This document shows, piece by piece, positions 35,613-45,148 of a stretch of 64,000 bases of DNA (position 1 is the stretch's first letter; every line of letters begins with the position of its first letter). The notes beneath the pieces were generated by a model, which ran no database searches, was not told where the DNA came from, and saw only the letters and a program-made list of their open reading frames with translations. The stretch comes from Solirubrobacteraceae bacterium (GTDB lineage: Bacteria; Actinomycetota; Thermoleophilia; Solirubrobacterales; Solirubrobacteraceae). The translations under genes were made by a program, and so were the position numbers. The stretch covers positions 1 through 64,000 of the forward strand of contig JANWIP010000020.1 in NCBI GenBank assembly GCA_025449845.1, written 5' to 3'.

Positions 35613-36572
35613 ATGTGCGACATGCGCGTAGGTATCGTCGCGGTCCCTGGCTGTTTTGACTCAGGCCTGACGACGCTGCTCGATGTGATGCGCACGGCCG
35701 AGGGACTGCGCGCTCTCGTGGACCCTTCGATCGAGGCCTTCGAGGTGCACGTGTTCGGCAGTCGCGCGCGCGTCGCGACCGCGAGCGGCCTCTCCCTGAA
35801 AGTGGACCAGCGCGTGGGGGATGACGAAGCGCTGGCCGTCCTCGATGTGCTCACCATTCCCGGCATCGGCGTGGCGAGCCCGCCGACCCTCGAAGAAGCG
35901 CTGGGCAGCCGCGAGGTGCGCCAGGTGCGCAACTGGCTCGCCAACCGCGAGGACTCTCCGCGCCTGGCGGCGGCCTGCACCGGCACCTTCGTGCTGGCCG
36001 AGGCCGGGGTGCTGGACGGCCGCACGGCCACGACCAGCTGGTGGCTCTCGGGCGAGTTCCGCCGCCGCTACAAGCAGATCGACCTCGATATGTCGCGCAT
36101 GGTGATCCATAGCGGCCCGATCACGACGGCCGGCGCTGCGTTCGCGCACATCGACCTGGCGATGAGTCTCGTCTCGCGCGCCAGCCCGCAGTTGGCTGAT
36201 GCCGTGGCCCGCTTCCTGCTTGTGGACGAGCGCCCTGCGCTGAGCGTGGAAGCGGCGATCGGCTACCTGGCGGACACCGATGGCCTCGTGAGCGAGTTCG
36301 AGGACTGGGCGCGCGAGCATCTGGACACCGAAATGAACATCGACACCGCGGCGGGCGCGATCGGCACCACGCGCCGCACCCTTGAGCGTCACACGCGTGC
36401 ACGCACCGGTCTGACTCCCCATGCGCTGGTCCAGCGCCTGCGCGTGGAGCGCGCGAACCACCTGCGCCGCACGAGTGGCATGAGCTACGAGCAGATAGCC
36501 CCGCTCGTGGGCTACCGCAACGGCTCCACGCTGCGCGCGCTATTGCGGCGTCAGAGCAAGCCGGGCGTCTAG
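35613..36572 (+). CDS. GlxA-type AraC-family transcriptional regulator
   Basis: 319 residues: an N-terminal DJ-1/PfpI-like domain ([20 protein letters not shown]; nucleophile-elbow-like [34 protein letters not shown]) and a C-terminal AraC double HTH ([39 protein letters not shown]). Such regulators usually activate nearby catabolic genes. The ATG at 35622 ([10 protein letters not shown]) is as likely a start as 35613; no clear Shine-Dalgarno sequence decides it. Confidence 0.88.
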   Translation: MCDMRVGIVAVPGCFDSGLTTLLDVMRTAEGLRALVDPSIEAFEVHVFGSRARVATASGLSLKVDQRVGDDEALAVLDVLTIPGIGVASPPTLEEALGSREVRQVRNWLANREDSPRLAAACTGTFVLAEAGVLDGRTATTSWWLSGEFRRRYKQIDLDMSRMVIHSGPITTAGAAFAHIDLAMSLVSRASPQLADAVARFLLVDERPALSVEAAIGYLADTDGLVSEFEDWAREHLDTEMNIDTAAGAIGTTRRTLERHTRARTGLTPHALVQRLRVERANHLRRTSGMSYEQIAPLVGYRNGSTLRALLRRQSKPGV

Positions 36573-36607
36573 CTCCCTCGGCGCTGGACCCGTTCAACGC
36601 CTGGCGT

Positions 36608-37294
36608 CTAGCTCCCAGGCAGCGAGATGCTGTTGGCCTGCACATCGCGCAACGCCGCGACCGCGTCAGCGTACATCCGCCCCTTGATCGTGGCGAGCGT
36701 CGCGGGGTCCTTGCCGGTCTGCGCGGCCGCGAGCGCGATGGCGTGCGAGCGCACCTCATCCTCGCCCACCGCGGCGTTGACGATCCCCGCGTCGAGCGCG
36801 GCCCCGCCGCCGTAGCGCCGTCCCGTGGTCATCGCCTCGTGGGCCGCGCCGATCGGCAGCCGCGCCATGATCAGCGCGCTCATACCCGGGCTGAAAGGGA
36901 TGTTGATGTCGGCCTCGGGCAGGCAGAAGTAACCGCGGTCCGAGCGCATCACGCGCTGGTCGTGCGCCACCGCGAGCATCGCGCCGGCCGCGAAGGTGTG
37001 TCCCTGCAGCGCCGCGACCGTGGGCACGCCGATCGTGAGCACGCGCGCGAACAGCTCGTGCACCTGCGTCAGGAAGGCATTGGCCTGCTCGATATTGGCC
37101 GCCAGCCATTCGAGGTCCAGGCCGTTGGACCAGATCTTGCCCTGCGCGACGGTTACAAGGGCGCGCGGCGCGGGCGCCGCCTCGACCTCGTCCAGCAGTG
37201 AGTTGACAGCCCCGACCCAATCGGGGTTGAAGCGATTCTCGTCATCGCCGAGGTCGAGCAGAAAGACGTCCTCGTGGCGGCTCAGGCTCGGCAT
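36608..37294 (-). CDS. Enoyl-CoA hydratase/isomerase family protein
   Basis: 228 residues of the crotonase fold. The oxyanion-hole region is IWSNGLDLEWLAANIEQANA, followed by VPTVAALQGHTFAAGAMLAV and YFCLPEADINIPFSPGMSAL, which resembles the Delta3-Delta2 enoyl-CoA isomerase (ECI) branch more than the hydratase branch. The start is the ATG at 37294 with AAGGAG close upstream; the longer frame to 37438 is not homologous. A role in fatty-acid beta-oxidation is likely. Confidence 0.85.
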   Translation of the reverse strand: MPSLSRHEDVFLLDLGDDENRFNPDWVGAVNSLLDEVEAAPAPRALVTVAQGKIWSNGLDLEWLAANIEQANAFLTQVHELFARVLTIGVPTVAALQGHTFAAGAMLAVAHDQRVMRSDRGYFCLPEADINIPFSPGMSALIMARLPIGAAHEAMTTGRRYGGGAALDAGIVNAAVGEDEVRSHAIALAAAQTGKDPATLATIKGRMYADAVAALRDVQANSISLPGS

Positions 37295-37395
37295 GGTGCT
37301 CCTTGCTGTCGGGGTGTGAATGCGGATCGAAAAGTTTCCCATGCCCGTCGCTGCGATGCCCGATCGCACTGGCTCCACGCCCCGGGGCCGGAACG

Positions 37396-38520
37396 TCAAC
37401 TGGTGCCGCGTACGCGATAGATCGTTCCGCTGCCCCAATCAGCCACGAGCAGCGAGCGATCGGGGGCCAGCGTGAGCGCCAGCGGATTACGCAAGCCGCT
37501 CAGGAAGGGGCTGACGGTGCCCCTGTATGTTGAGCCCCTTCTGTCGAGAGCTACGCGCAGCACCTTTGCTGACTGCCACTCCGCGACGAGGGCGGAGGTG
37601 CCCACGCTCGCGCCTAGCTCGCCACTGACCATCACCACGCCTCCGGCGGCGGCGTGCTTGTCGAGCACCGCGATCGGCTGCGGCACGCCCGCGCAGGCTG
37701 GGCCACCCTGCCCGTAGCAGTCAGGGAAGCCCCAGTCCTGACCTGCTCGCACCAAGGACAGCCAATCTCCAGGGGTGCGCGCGCCGAGGTCGTCGCGCTG
37801 GTTCATCGAAACGAACAGATCGCTCGTGCCCGGGTAGAAGGCCAGCCCGAACGGGGCGCGGATGCTCTTCGCGTAGAGGCGCAGATCGCTGCCATCGGGT
37901 CGGAAGGAGACGATCGAGCCTGACCACCTGGACTTCGGCGTGCAGTGGTCGCAGGTCGCCGTGACGCCCATCAGGAAACGACCGTTGGGCGCCATCGCGA
38001 GCAGATTGTTCTCGCCGCCCGCGACCGGTCCGTCGATGATCCTCGTGTGCTCGGTGAAGCGTCTGCCGTTAAATGCGCCGTAGGCGTCGACCCGCCCCGT
38101 CGAGGCCACATACAGCCGCTTGTCAAACCACGCCAGACCGAGCGGGTCTTCGAGCCCCGAGATGACCTTGATCGCCTGGCCGCCGGGGTGCGCGAGCAGA
38201 TATACGCCATCCGCGCTTGCGTGGGCTTCCAGGCCCGCGGCTGCCAACCACAGCCGCCCCTGGGGATCGAACACCATTGAGGCCACCGTCACCGGGCCTT
38301 TGGCGTAGACCGTCGCCTGTAGACCTGCGGGTCCATGCAGGCCGGCGCCGATCGGCACGAGCGCCGAGCCCGTCTGGCTCTTGCCGGCCGAGCCGCAGCC
38401 GGCAAGGACCAGGAGTAGGAGGGACACGAGCGCGCTGCTCGCCAAACGGCGTCGCCGCATCGGGTAGGGCGTCGATGGCATCGGGGAAGTATCGATCAGA
38501 AGACCTCGCCCCCGGCTCAC
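37396..38520 (-). CDS. Lipoprotein, sorbosone/glucose dehydrogenase-like beta-propeller
   Basis: 374 residues. The signal peptide has a lipobox (SALVSLLLLVLAGCGSAG), so the mature protein is anchored through Cys. The propeller shows YLLAHPGGQAIKVISGLEDP, GGENNLLAMAPNGRFLMGVT, APFGLAFYPGTSDLFVSMNQ, GDWLSLVRAGQDWGFPDCYG and LRNPLALTLAPDRSLLVADW, the pattern of PQQ-dependent soluble aldose/sorbosone dehydrogenases. The GTG at 38520 overlaps the upstream TauE/SafE stop by 4 bp, suggesting coupling; ATGs at 38481 or 38460 would give a more usual signal peptide. Confidence 0.8.
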   Translation of the reverse strand: MSRGRGLLIDTSPMPSTPYPMRRRRLASSALVSLLLLVLAGCGSAGKSQTGSALVPIGAGLHGPAGLQATVYAKGPVTVASMVFDPQGRLWLAAAGLEAHASADGVYLLAHPGGQAIKVISGLEDPLGLAWFDKRLYVASTGRVDAYGAFNGRRFTEHTRIIDGPVAGGENNLLAMAPNGRFLMGVTATCDHCTPKSRWSGSIVSFRPDGSDLRLYAKSIRAPFGLAFYPGTSDLFVSMNQRDDLGARTPGDWLSLVRAGQDWGFPDCYGQGGPACAGVPQPIAVLDKHAAAGGVVMVSGELGASVGTSALVAEWQSAKVLRVALDRRGSTYRGTVSPFLSGLRNPLALTLAPDRSLLVADWGSGTIYRVRGTS

Positions 38521-39272
38521 GTGAACAGCAGGCGGATGATGGCCGAGGTGCCGACCACGACGATCACCGCTCGCAGGGCGGTCGGTGAGAGCCGCCGCCC
38601 ATAGCGTGCGCCGAGCTGCGCCCCGATGATGGAAGAGCCGGCGATCACAGCCGCCGGGCCCCAGTCGATGTGCGCGGCGAAGATGAAGTACAGACCGGCG
38701 ACGCCGTTGACGAGGCCGGCGAGCACGTTCTTCAGCGCGTTAGTCCGATGCAGGTCCTGTGACAACGCCACACTGAGGATTGCCATCAACAAGATGCCCT
38801 GCGCTGCCCCGAAGTAGCCGCCGTAGATCCCGACCAGGTAGATGGCGAGGGGCAAGAGAACCCCTCCCCCTCCCTCCAAGTCGAACTCACGCCGGGATAG
38901 CCACACTCTCAAACGGGGCTGCAGCACGGTGAGCACCAATGCGACGGCGATGAACACGGGCACGATCGCCTCGAACGCCGAGGCGGGTAGCACCAGTAGC
39001 AGCACGGCCCCGGTGGCGCCGCCCAGCACCGACATGCTGCCCAGGCGCAGCGCGCGCGGGCGCTGGCCCGCCAGCTCGCGGCGGTAGCCCCAGGCGCCGC
39101 TGACCGAGCCGGGCACGAGGCCGACTGTGTTGGAGACGTTGGCCGTCACCGGCGCGTAGCCGAAGGCCAGCAGCACCGGAAAGGTGATCAGCGTGCCGCT
39201 GCCGACCACCGTATTGATCGTGCCTGCGCCCAGGCCCGCGAGGGCCAGGGCGAGGATTTCGCCCGCGCTCAT
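38517..39272 (-). CDS. TauE/SafE (TSUP) family membrane transporter
   Basis: 251 residues with about eight hydrophobic segments. The repeated family signature is GLGAGTINTVVGSGTLITFP near the N-terminus and LAGLVNGVAGLYFIFAAHID near the C-terminus. TSUP proteins export sulfite, sulfoacetate or related anions. It starts 7 bp after the quinone-oxidoreductase-like gene and overlaps the following lipoprotein gene, making a three-gene minus-strand operon. Confidence 0.88.
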   Translation of the reverse strand: MSAGEILALALAGLGAGTINTVVGSGTLITFPVLLAFGYAPVTANVSNTVGLVPGSVSGAWGYRRELAGQRPRALRLGSMSVLGGATGAVLLLVLPASAFEAIVPVFIAVALVLTVLQPRLRVWLSRREFDLEGGGGVLLPLAIYLVGIYGGYFGAAQGILLMAILSVALSQDLHRTNALKNVLAGLVNGVAGLYFIFAAHIDWGPAAVIAGSSIIGAQLGARYGRRLSPTALRAVIVVVGTSAIIRLLFT

Positions 39273-39279
39273 GCGTCGC

Positions 39280-40212
39280 TCAAGGCACGAGCACGATCTT
39301 GCGGTGCGAGCCTGCCGCCAGGCGCTTCCAGGCCTCGCCGACCTGCTCCAGCGGGAGCGCGTCCACGTCGACCGTCAGGCCGCCGTCGGCGGCGGCCTCG
39401 GCCAGCTGCAGGTACGCCGCGCGCTTGACCTCCGCTGGCGTCGCCATGCTGGCGTACCCCATGATGACGAGCATCTTGCCGCGGATCGCCGCCGATTCAA
39501 GCGTCGCCTCGGCGCCTGCGCCGGCACCGATCTGCACCAGGCGCGCGCCGAAGCTCGCGGCGTTCACCGCCGCCGCGAAGGGTGCGCCGAAGAGCGGGTC
39601 CAGGACTACGTCGATGCGTCCTTGCGCGGCCTCGGCCAGGGCTGCCGCGAGATCGGGGGGCTCATCGAGGCGCACCGCGGCATCCGCGCCCAGCTCCAGG
39701 CAGCGCGCCAGGCCCTCCGGGGAGCGCGCGGCGGCCACGACGCGGCCTGCGCCGAGCAGCTTCGCGCCCTGCACCGCGATCTGGCCGAGCACGCCCGAGG
39801 CGCCGAGTATGAGCACGTGCTCGCCCTCCTTCAGCTGAGCGCGCGCGGTCAGCGCCAGCCAGGCCGTGACGCCGGAGATGCCGAGCGCCACCGCGACGCC
39901 GTCCTTGAGCCCGTCGGGGACCGGGTAGGCCGCCTGCGGGTCGATCAGCACGCGCTCGGCCATCGAGCCATACGGGAAGATCGGCGCGTCGAAGTACACC
40001 CGCCGGCCGGCCAGCATCCCGACCCCCTCGCGCCCTGCGACACACGGCAGCGGCGGCTTGCCGGCGTAGTAGCGCCCGGCGCTGATCGCCACGTCCACGG
40101 GGTTCACGCCGGCGGCCAGCACCTCCACGACCGCCTGCTCGGGGCCGGCCTCGGGCTCCTGGAACTCATCGGCGCGGGGCACTCCGTACTCGCGCAAGAC
40201 AGCGGCCTTCAT
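39280..40212 (-). CDS. Zinc-type alcohol dehydrogenase-like / quinone oxidoreductase
   Basis: 310 residues of the MDR superfamily. GroES-like part: MKAAVLREYGVPRADEFQEP, AGVNPVDVAISAGRYYAGKP, CVAGREGVGML. Nucleotide-binding part: VLILGASGVLGQIAVQGAKLLGA split around the GASGVLGQ dinucleotide loop. No structural zinc cysteines are seen, which fits NADPH:quinone reductases. First gene of the operon with TauE/SafE and the lipoprotein. Confidence 0.88.
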   Translation of the reverse strand: MKAAVLREYGVPRADEFQEPEAGPEQAVVEVLAAGVNPVDVAISAGRYYAGKPPLPCVAGREGVGMLAGRRVYFDAPIFPYGSMAERVLIDPQAAYPVPDGLKDGVAVALGISGVTAWLALTARAQLKEGEHVLILGASGVLGQIAVQGAKLLGAGRVVAAARSPEGLARCLELGADAAVRLDEPPDLAAALAEAAQGRIDVVLDPLFGAPFAAAVNAASFGARLVQIGAGAGAEATLESAAIRGKMLVIMGYASMATPAEVKRAAYLQLAEAAADGGLTVDVDALPLEQVGEAWKRLAAGSHRKIVLVP

Positions 40213-40293
40213 CGCGGGAAGGATAGGCGAGAAAGTGCGTCACATATGGCAGAGGACTGTTTTGCCATGCGGTCGATACCAGAGGAGCTTCAG

Positions 40294-40641
40294 ATGACGA
40301 TGAGAACGAGAGCAGCACGAGCGGCGGTCCTCTTCGCGGTGGCTGCCGCGGTGATCGTCCCAACGAGCGCCTGGGGTGGCGCTCACGCGGCGCGCAGCCA
40401 CACCGTCACGCTGAAGAACATCGCCTTTCACCCCGGCAACCTCTCGATCAACCGCGGCGACAGCGTGACCTGGCAGTGGCGCGATGGTGAAACCGAACAC
40501 AACGTCACGGGTCACGGCTTCCACTCCCGCACCCAGTCCCGCGGTTCATTCACCGTGCGCTTCACGCACAGCGGCACCTTCAACTACCACTGCACCATTC
40601 ACGTCTCCGAAGGCATGAAGGGCAAGATCGTCGTTCACTGA
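40294..40641 (+). CDS. Secreted plastocyanin-like cupredoxin
   Basis: 115 residues: signal peptide (RAARAAVLFAVAAAVIVPTS, cleavage near AWG) and one cupredoxin domain. Copper ligands are His in TEHNVTGHGF, and Cys, His, Met in FNYHCTIHVSEGMKGKIVV. The start is the ATG at 40294 with AGAGGAG at 40281-40287; a far longer frame from 39184 is antisense to the oxidoreductase. A likely role is extracytoplasmic electron transfer or copper binding. It is single and divergent from the oxidoreductase operon. Confidence 0.88.
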   Translation: MTMRTRAARAAVLFAVAAAVIVPTSAWGGAHAARSHTVTLKNIAFHPGNLSINRGDSVTWQWRDGETEHNVTGHGFHSRTQSRGSFTVRFTHSGTFNYHCTIHVSEGMKGKIVVH

Positions 40642-40660
40642 GCGCAGCCGGCACCGACCG

Positions 40661-42037
40661 CTACGGCTCGGTGTGGACGACCACATCAGCGATATCGGGA
40701 AGCTGCTGGCGCAGCTGGTCCTCCAGCTCGCCGGCCAGCAGATGGGCATCGACCAGTGAAGCAGCGGAGCCTACCTCGACCGTCAGGAATACAACCCGCC
40801 CGGACTCGGTCGACAGCAGTCTTACCGAGTGCAGCTCGATGCTCACGCGCGCGGCGACGAGGCGCTCGATCTCCTGCATTGCGTGCTGCTCGGCACGATC
40901 GTCAATCGGGCGCGCGCGCAGGGGAAGCTCAAGCGGCTCCAGGTGGGTCTGGACATCTGCCACACCGGGCCGTAGATGTATTGCCTGCTCGACGCGCTCG
41001 GCGACGGCATGCGCGGTGCGCAGGTCCAGATCGGCGGGGAACTTGAGATGCAGCGAGACGCTGACTGCGCCGTCCTGCTCGAAGATCGTCACGTCGTGGG
41101 TTTCGCGCACCAGCGGCTCGGCCAGGGCGATGGCCAGCACGCGGTCGCGCAGCTCAAGGCCGCTGCGACGTGGCTCGACATGGACGACGACATCGCTGCC
41201 GGGCAGCACGTTCTCGACGGCGGCCTCGACGAGGCTCGCGGCCTGGTGGCCCTCCACCACGGCCTGCCCGGGGGCGACGGCGACGACGACATCGGCGAAG
41301 TAGCGTCCAGCTGACTCGCGCAGGCGTAGGCGCGTCAGCTCGATGTCCGCGCCCAGTGCGGCGATCGCCCCCTCGGCCGCCTCCCGCGCCTCGGCGGGCG
41401 TGCGATCCATTAACACGTTGGCGTTCTCGGCAATCAGTCGCAACGCGGCCGCGAAGATGATCACCGCGATTACCAGTGCGGCGATAGCGTCCGCCTGCGC
41501 AAAGCCGGCGCGCACAAGCAGCAGGCCGATCAGCACGGCGACCGAGCCGGCCATGTCGCCGGCGAAGTGGAAGGCGTTTGAGCGCAACGCGGCGCTGCCG
41601 TATTGCCGTGCGGTGCGGAAAGAGACGACGGTGCGGCTGAAGTCGACCACAAGCGCTATGACGATGACCAGGAATACGTACCACTGAGCGTTGGGTGCGA
41701 CGCCACCGCCCAGCAGGTGGCTGATCGCGCCGATGCTGACGATCACCCCACCGGCGAGCAGGATGACGGCCTCGCCCAAGGCCCCCAGGTTCTCGGCTCG
41801 GCGATGACCGTATGGGTGCCCGGCATCGGCAGGGCGTCCCCCTAGCCGCACGGCGAAGAAGGTGAGCACCGCGGCGACGACATCGCCGCTGGACTCAACG
41901 CCGGCCGAGACCAGGCCAAGGCTGCCGGCGGCCAGCCCCACGCCCAGCTTGAGTGCGACCAGCAGACTGGCCGCGCCGATCGAGACCAGCGTGCGCCGCC
42001 GCACGACGACCTGCTCATCCTCCGGGGGCGGCGTCAT
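40661..42037 (-). CDS. Cation diffusion facilitator transporter with extended cytoplasmic part
   Basis: 458 residues. Six membrane helices contain the metal sites SAGVESSGDVVAAVLTFFAV and NAFHFAGDMAGSVAVLIGLL (the usual HxxxD is kept in the second; the first has ESSGD) and HPYGHRRAENLGALGE. After the transmembrane part are about 240 residues in place of the usual 90: three ferredoxin-like ZT-dimer modules (RYFADVVVAVAPGQAVVEGH; DVTIFEQDGAVSVSLHLKFP; RVVFLTVEVGSAASLVDAHL), each ending in a V-V-H-V/T-E-P-like strand. It exports Zn, Fe, Co or Mn. It converges with the cupredoxin gene. Confidence 0.9.
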   Translation of the reverse strand: MTPPPEDEQVVVRRRTLVSIGAASLLVALKLGVGLAAGSLGLVSAGVESSGDVVAAVLTFFAVRLGGRPADAGHPYGHRRAENLGALGEAVILLAGGVIVSIGAISHLLGGGVAPNAQWYVFLVIVIALVVDFSRTVVSFRTARQYGSAALRSNAFHFAGDMAGSVAVLIGLLLVRAGFAQADAIAALVIAVIIFAAALRLIAENANVLMDRTPAEAREAAEGAIAALGADIELTRLRLRESAGRYFADVVVAVAPGQAVVEGHQAASLVEAAVENVLPGSDVVVHVEPRRSGLELRDRVLAIALAEPLVRETHDVTIFEQDGAVSVSLHLKFPADLDLRTAHAVAERVEQAIHLRPGVADVQTHLEPLELPLRARPIDDRAEQHAMQEIERLVAARVSIELHSVRLLSTESGRVVFLTVEVGSAASLVDAHLLAGELEDQLRQQLPDIADVVVHTEP

Positions 42038-42119
42038 CCGCAGAGCCTAAGCCTCCGTCCCCCCGACCCGCGCTCCCTGTCGCTGCACCCTTGCGCCCGA
42101 TCAGGATCGGGGGTTCGGC

Positions 42120-43040
42120 TCAGATATCCGGCAGGTAATCGATCTCGGGAGAGCGGAGCGCGATGCCGAGGCCGCGCAACGACACGCGTCCCGACTCGGG
42201 GTAGAAGCACATGTCGCCGGACTCGCGGGTGCCGTAAGCGAGGTAGGTGAGCCCATCGGGGCCGGCGCGGAAGGCGTGCGCCACCCCTGTTGCCGACGGC
42301 CGCGAGATCACATCGCCGACGCGCAACGGATGCTCCTCGGCGCTGTCCGCGCCACGCCCCCACAGCTCAAGCACGCCGCTACCGTCGAGCACCACGAAGA
42401 GCTCCTCCTCCAGGGAGTGGCAGTGGGCCGGCGCGCCCTGCCCGGCGGCGGGCAGCACGGCGTGGTTGAGGCCCGTTGCCGTAGCTCCGGTGGCCTGTCC
42501 CAGACGACGAACGCGACCTCCGAAGACGGCGGGCACATCGGCAAGCGCGACGAGATTGCGCGGGCGCTCGGCGCCCGGAGGGGGACACTCCGGCGCCCCG
42601 GCGGCAGCCTCACGGGCGAAGGGCGAGTCGCCGTCGGCAAGCTCGACCCAACGCGGGAATGACCAGGCGATGCCGGCACGAGGCAGTGCGGTCAGGGCCG
42701 GGTCACGGCGCTGACCGAAGACGAGCACGTCGAGGCCGCCATCGCCTGCGCGCAGGGTGTGCGCGCCGCGCTTGGGCCGATGCGCGATGCAATCGCCCGC
42801 GGCAACATCCCAGGTCTGGCCTTCCTGCCAGAGCAGGCCGCTGCCGCCGAGGATGAAGAAGATCTCCTCATCGGCGCCGTGGTCGTGCGCGGGCGTGGAG
42901 AAGTGCCCCGCGGCTACTTCGATGCGGCACAGCCCCACGGTGCGACTGCCGGATCCTCGCCCAAGATCGCGCCAGACCCCCTTGATATGGCCGACGGCCA
43001 ACTCACGGGAGGGACTCTCGTGCAGATTGGCGATCTTCAT
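42120..43040 (-). CDS. Double cupin-domain protein
   Basis: 306 residues with two cupin barrels. First: HDHGADEEIFFILGGSGLLW, metal-type H-x-H...E pattern, then CIAHRPKRGAHTL. Second: PAHCHSLEEELFVVLDGSGV and VISRPSATGVAHAF. This bicupin layout is seen in dioxygenases, sugar isomerases and storage-like proteins; the activity is not predictable. It lies 33 bp upstream of the SHOCT gene on the same strand. Confidence 0.83.
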   Translation of the reverse strand: MKIANLHESPSRELAVGHIKGVWRDLGRGSGSRTVGLCRIEVAAGHFSTPAHDHGADEEIFFILGGSGLLWQEGQTWDVAAGDCIAHRPKRGAHTLRAGDGGLDVLVFGQRRDPALTALPRAGIAWSFPRWVELADGDSPFAREAAAGAPECPPPGAERPRNLVALADVPAVFGGRVRRLGQATGATATGLNHAVLPAAGQGAPAHCHSLEEELFVVLDGSGVLELWGRGADSAEEHPLRVGDVISRPSATGVAHAFRAGPDGLTYLAYGTRESGDMCFYPESGRVSLRGLGIALRSPEIDYLPDI

Positions 43041-43073
43041 CGCCGTGCGATTCTGTCGGCTACCTCGGCTGGC

Positions 43074-43334
43074 TCAGCCGAGGATCTTGGCCTTCTCGGC
43101 CGCGAACTCCTGGTCGGTGAGGACACCGGACTCATGCAGCTGCCCAAGCTCCTTGAGCCGCTCGATCGGGTCCACTTCCGGTGCGGCCGCGGCGACGGGC
43201 GCGGGCGCCGCAGCCTGCTGCTGCTGTTCCTGGGCGGCCCAACGGCCCTGCTGACGGCGGCTCGTACGGTTTGAGACGCTCGTGGCAGTACCGGCGATGA
43301 CTGCGGTGCGGGCCATGGTGCGAAGTAGTGGCAT
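43074..43334 (-). CDS. SHOCT-domain protein
   Basis: 86 residues. An N-terminal stretch (LRTMARTAVIAGTATSVSNR) and Gln/Ala/Pro linker precede a SHOCT motif (LKELGQLHESGVLTDQEFAA, ending EKAKILG). SHOCT motifs mediate oligomerisation in small proteins. It starts 17 bp after the DUF6325-like gene, a pairing often seen in actinobacteria. Confidence 0.85.
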   Translation of the reverse strand: MPLLRTMARTAVIAGTATSVSNRTSRRQQGRWAAQEQQQQAAAPAPVAAAAPEVDPIERLKELGQLHESGVLTDQEFAAEKAKILG

Positions 43335-43351
43335 ATCAAATCCCTTTCAGT

Positions 43352-43798
43352 TCAGGATGCGGCGTCGAGTGCCTCGACCGCGTCGAGGACGTCCTGCGCG
43401 GGAATGCGCTGGAAGGCAAGCATGCGCCCGCCATTACGACGGACGGCGGTGGCAAACGGCGCCGCCCAGGTGTTCTCAAAGCAGATCAGCAAGGCCATCT
43501 CGCCGGGCTCAAGCAGCTCGCCCGCGGTGCCGGCATCCTCGTCGTCGAGCATTCCTGTGCGGGCGCCGGCGAACACGACCAAGTCGTTGACCCCGTCCCC
43601 GTCGAGGTCGGTGATCTCCACTCCGGAGACATTCCCCTCTGGGTCCTTCTGCACCATCAGCACGTCAAGCACCCGGATGACACCGCGGTCGACGAGATCC
43701 ACGAACAGCGGCAGCGCCTCGCCGGTTCGCGGTGCGTCGGCCGGGTAGCCGATGACAATGACGTCGACGGGACCGAGCTCCAACTCCTCGTAACTCAC
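43352..43798 (-). CDS. DUF6325-like protein
   Basis: 148 residues, ELGPVDVIVIGYPADAPRTG, LVDLVDRGVIRVLDVLMVQK, EITDLDGDGVNDLVVFAGAR, MALLICFENTWAAPFATAVR. It matches my memory of DUF6325, cytosolic alpha/beta proteins next to SHOCT genes; the function is unknown. It is followed closely by the SHOCT gene in an operon. Confidence 0.8.
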   Translation of the reverse strand: MSYEELELGPVDVIVIGYPADAPRTGEALPLFVDLVDRGVIRVLDVLMVQKDPEGNVSGVEITDLDGDGVNDLVVFAGARTGMLDDEDAGTAGELLEPGEMALLICFENTWAAPFATAVRRNGGRMLAFQRIPAQDVLDAVEALDAAS

Positions 43799-43891
43799 GG
43801 CTGCTCCTCATGTCGTCTGGCGATACGCCTTTGGCGCGGAAGCCGAGTGTATCGCCCCCTTACCTCAAACAACACCCCCGCATGTGCCCGT

Positions 43892-45130
43892 CTACTGCCA
43901 CAGGCCGCTGACTGGCACAGCCCAAATGCGATCCCCGAGGGGGACCGTCTGTCTGCCGGTGTAGACGACTATGCCGGCCTTGAACTGCTTGTCCATGGCG
44001 TCGCGCAGCCGGGTGATCGCTGAGTAGTCACGGGGTCGTATGGTCGCGGAGGACTTGACCTCGATGGCGGCCACCGCGCCCGCGCGACTCTCGAGGATGA
44101 GGTCGATCTCTTCGCGGCCCTGGCGGTAGTGATACAGGCGTGTGTCGATCTTGGCCCAGTCGGCCAGGCGCAGTACCTCCATCGCCACGAAGTTCTCCAG
44201 CACTTTGCCGGTGACCTGATCGTCCTCTCCGATGCGCCGCTCACCGGCGCCGAGCAGGTGCGCCAGCAGGCCGGAGTCGACTATGTACCCCTTGGGCGCT
44301 CGAACCTCGCGCGCTCCGATGCCGGGGCGCCAGGCGGGAAGCCTCCTCGCAAGGAACACCATCTCGAGCAGCTCGATGTAGCTCTTGACGGTGGCGTGGG
44401 TCAGGTCAAGCCTTCTCGCCAGGTTCCGGTAGACAAGCTCGTTGGCCGCCTGCGCCGCAATCAGGCGAAGCAGCCTTGGGAGCTCTGTCAGCTTCAGCGC
44501 GTCGCTGATGTCCCGCAGGTCGGTTTCGAAAGTGTCATGGACATAGTTGGCAAACCAGCGATCCCGACGCCTGCCTGGAGAGCGCAGCAAGGCCTCGGGG
44601 TAGCCACCGGCGGCGGCGATCGAGGCAAATGCGGCACGACCAACGGGTGCCCCCTGCACGTCGGGGGCGCGGCCGGCAAACAGCAGATCGACGATGTTGG
44701 TGTCAGCGTTACGCGTCTCGGCCTGCGCGAGCGGCCACAGCACGATCGTCTCCATACGGCCCGTCAGTGCCTCGTGCACTCGCCTGGAGGCGAACACATT
44801 TGCCGAGCCCGTGAGCAGGAAGCGGCCCGGCCGGGTGTCCCGGTCCACGCGGTACTTGATCGCCAGCAGCAACTCTGGGACCCGCTGAACCTCGTCGATC
44901 AGAACAGGGCCGGGCAGCCCCTCCAGGAACCCCGTTGGGTCCAGCCTGGCCGCCGCGCGTGGACCCTCATCATCGAAGCTCACCACCGTCGCGGGATGCT
45001 CGTTCGCGACGATCTCCTGAGCCAAGGTGCTCTTGCCGACCTGTCTGGCACCCGTCACGAACACCACTCGGGTATCGGCGAGCGCTTCCACCACCAGCCT
45101 CCTTGCCCGGCGGGATACGAGCTCGGTCAT
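43892..45130 (-). CDS. AAA-family ATPase with DUF4143 domain (copy 2)
   Basis: 412 residues. Walker A VFVTGARQVGKSTLAQEI, Walker B GPVLIDEVQRVPELL, sensor-like FLLTGSANVFASRRVHEAL. The DUF4143 part has LLRLIAAQAANELVYRNLAR, GYIVDSGLLAHLLG, ENFVAMEVLRLADWA and the nuclease-like strand EEIDLILESRAGAVAAIEVK. The start is the ATG at 45130, supported by GGAGG 8 nt upstream; the frame extends to 45163 without ribosome-site support. It is clearly diverged from copy 1 at 30948 but has the same layout, including periodic repeats upstream. Confidence 0.88.
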   Translation of the reverse strand: MTELVSRRARRLVVEALADTRVVFVTGARQVGKSTLAQEIVANEHPATVVSFDDEGPRAAARLDPTGFLEGLPGPVLIDEVQRVPELLLAIKYRVDRDTRPGRFLLTGSANVFASRRVHEALTGRMETIVLWPLAQAETRNADTNIVDLLFAGRAPDVQGAPVGRAAFASIAAAGGYPEALLRSPGRRRDRWFANYVHDTFETDLRDISDALKLTELPRLLRLIAAQAANELVYRNLARRLDLTHATVKSYIELLEMVFLARRLPAWRPGIGAREVRAPKGYIVDSGLLAHLLGAGERRIGEDDQVTGKVLENFVAMEVLRLADWAKIDTRLYHYRQGREEIDLILESRAGAVAAIEVKSSATIRPRDYSAITRLRDAMDKQFKAGIVVYTGRQTVPLGDRIWAVPVSGLWQ

Positions 45131-45148
45131 GACGATCGCCTCCAATCC

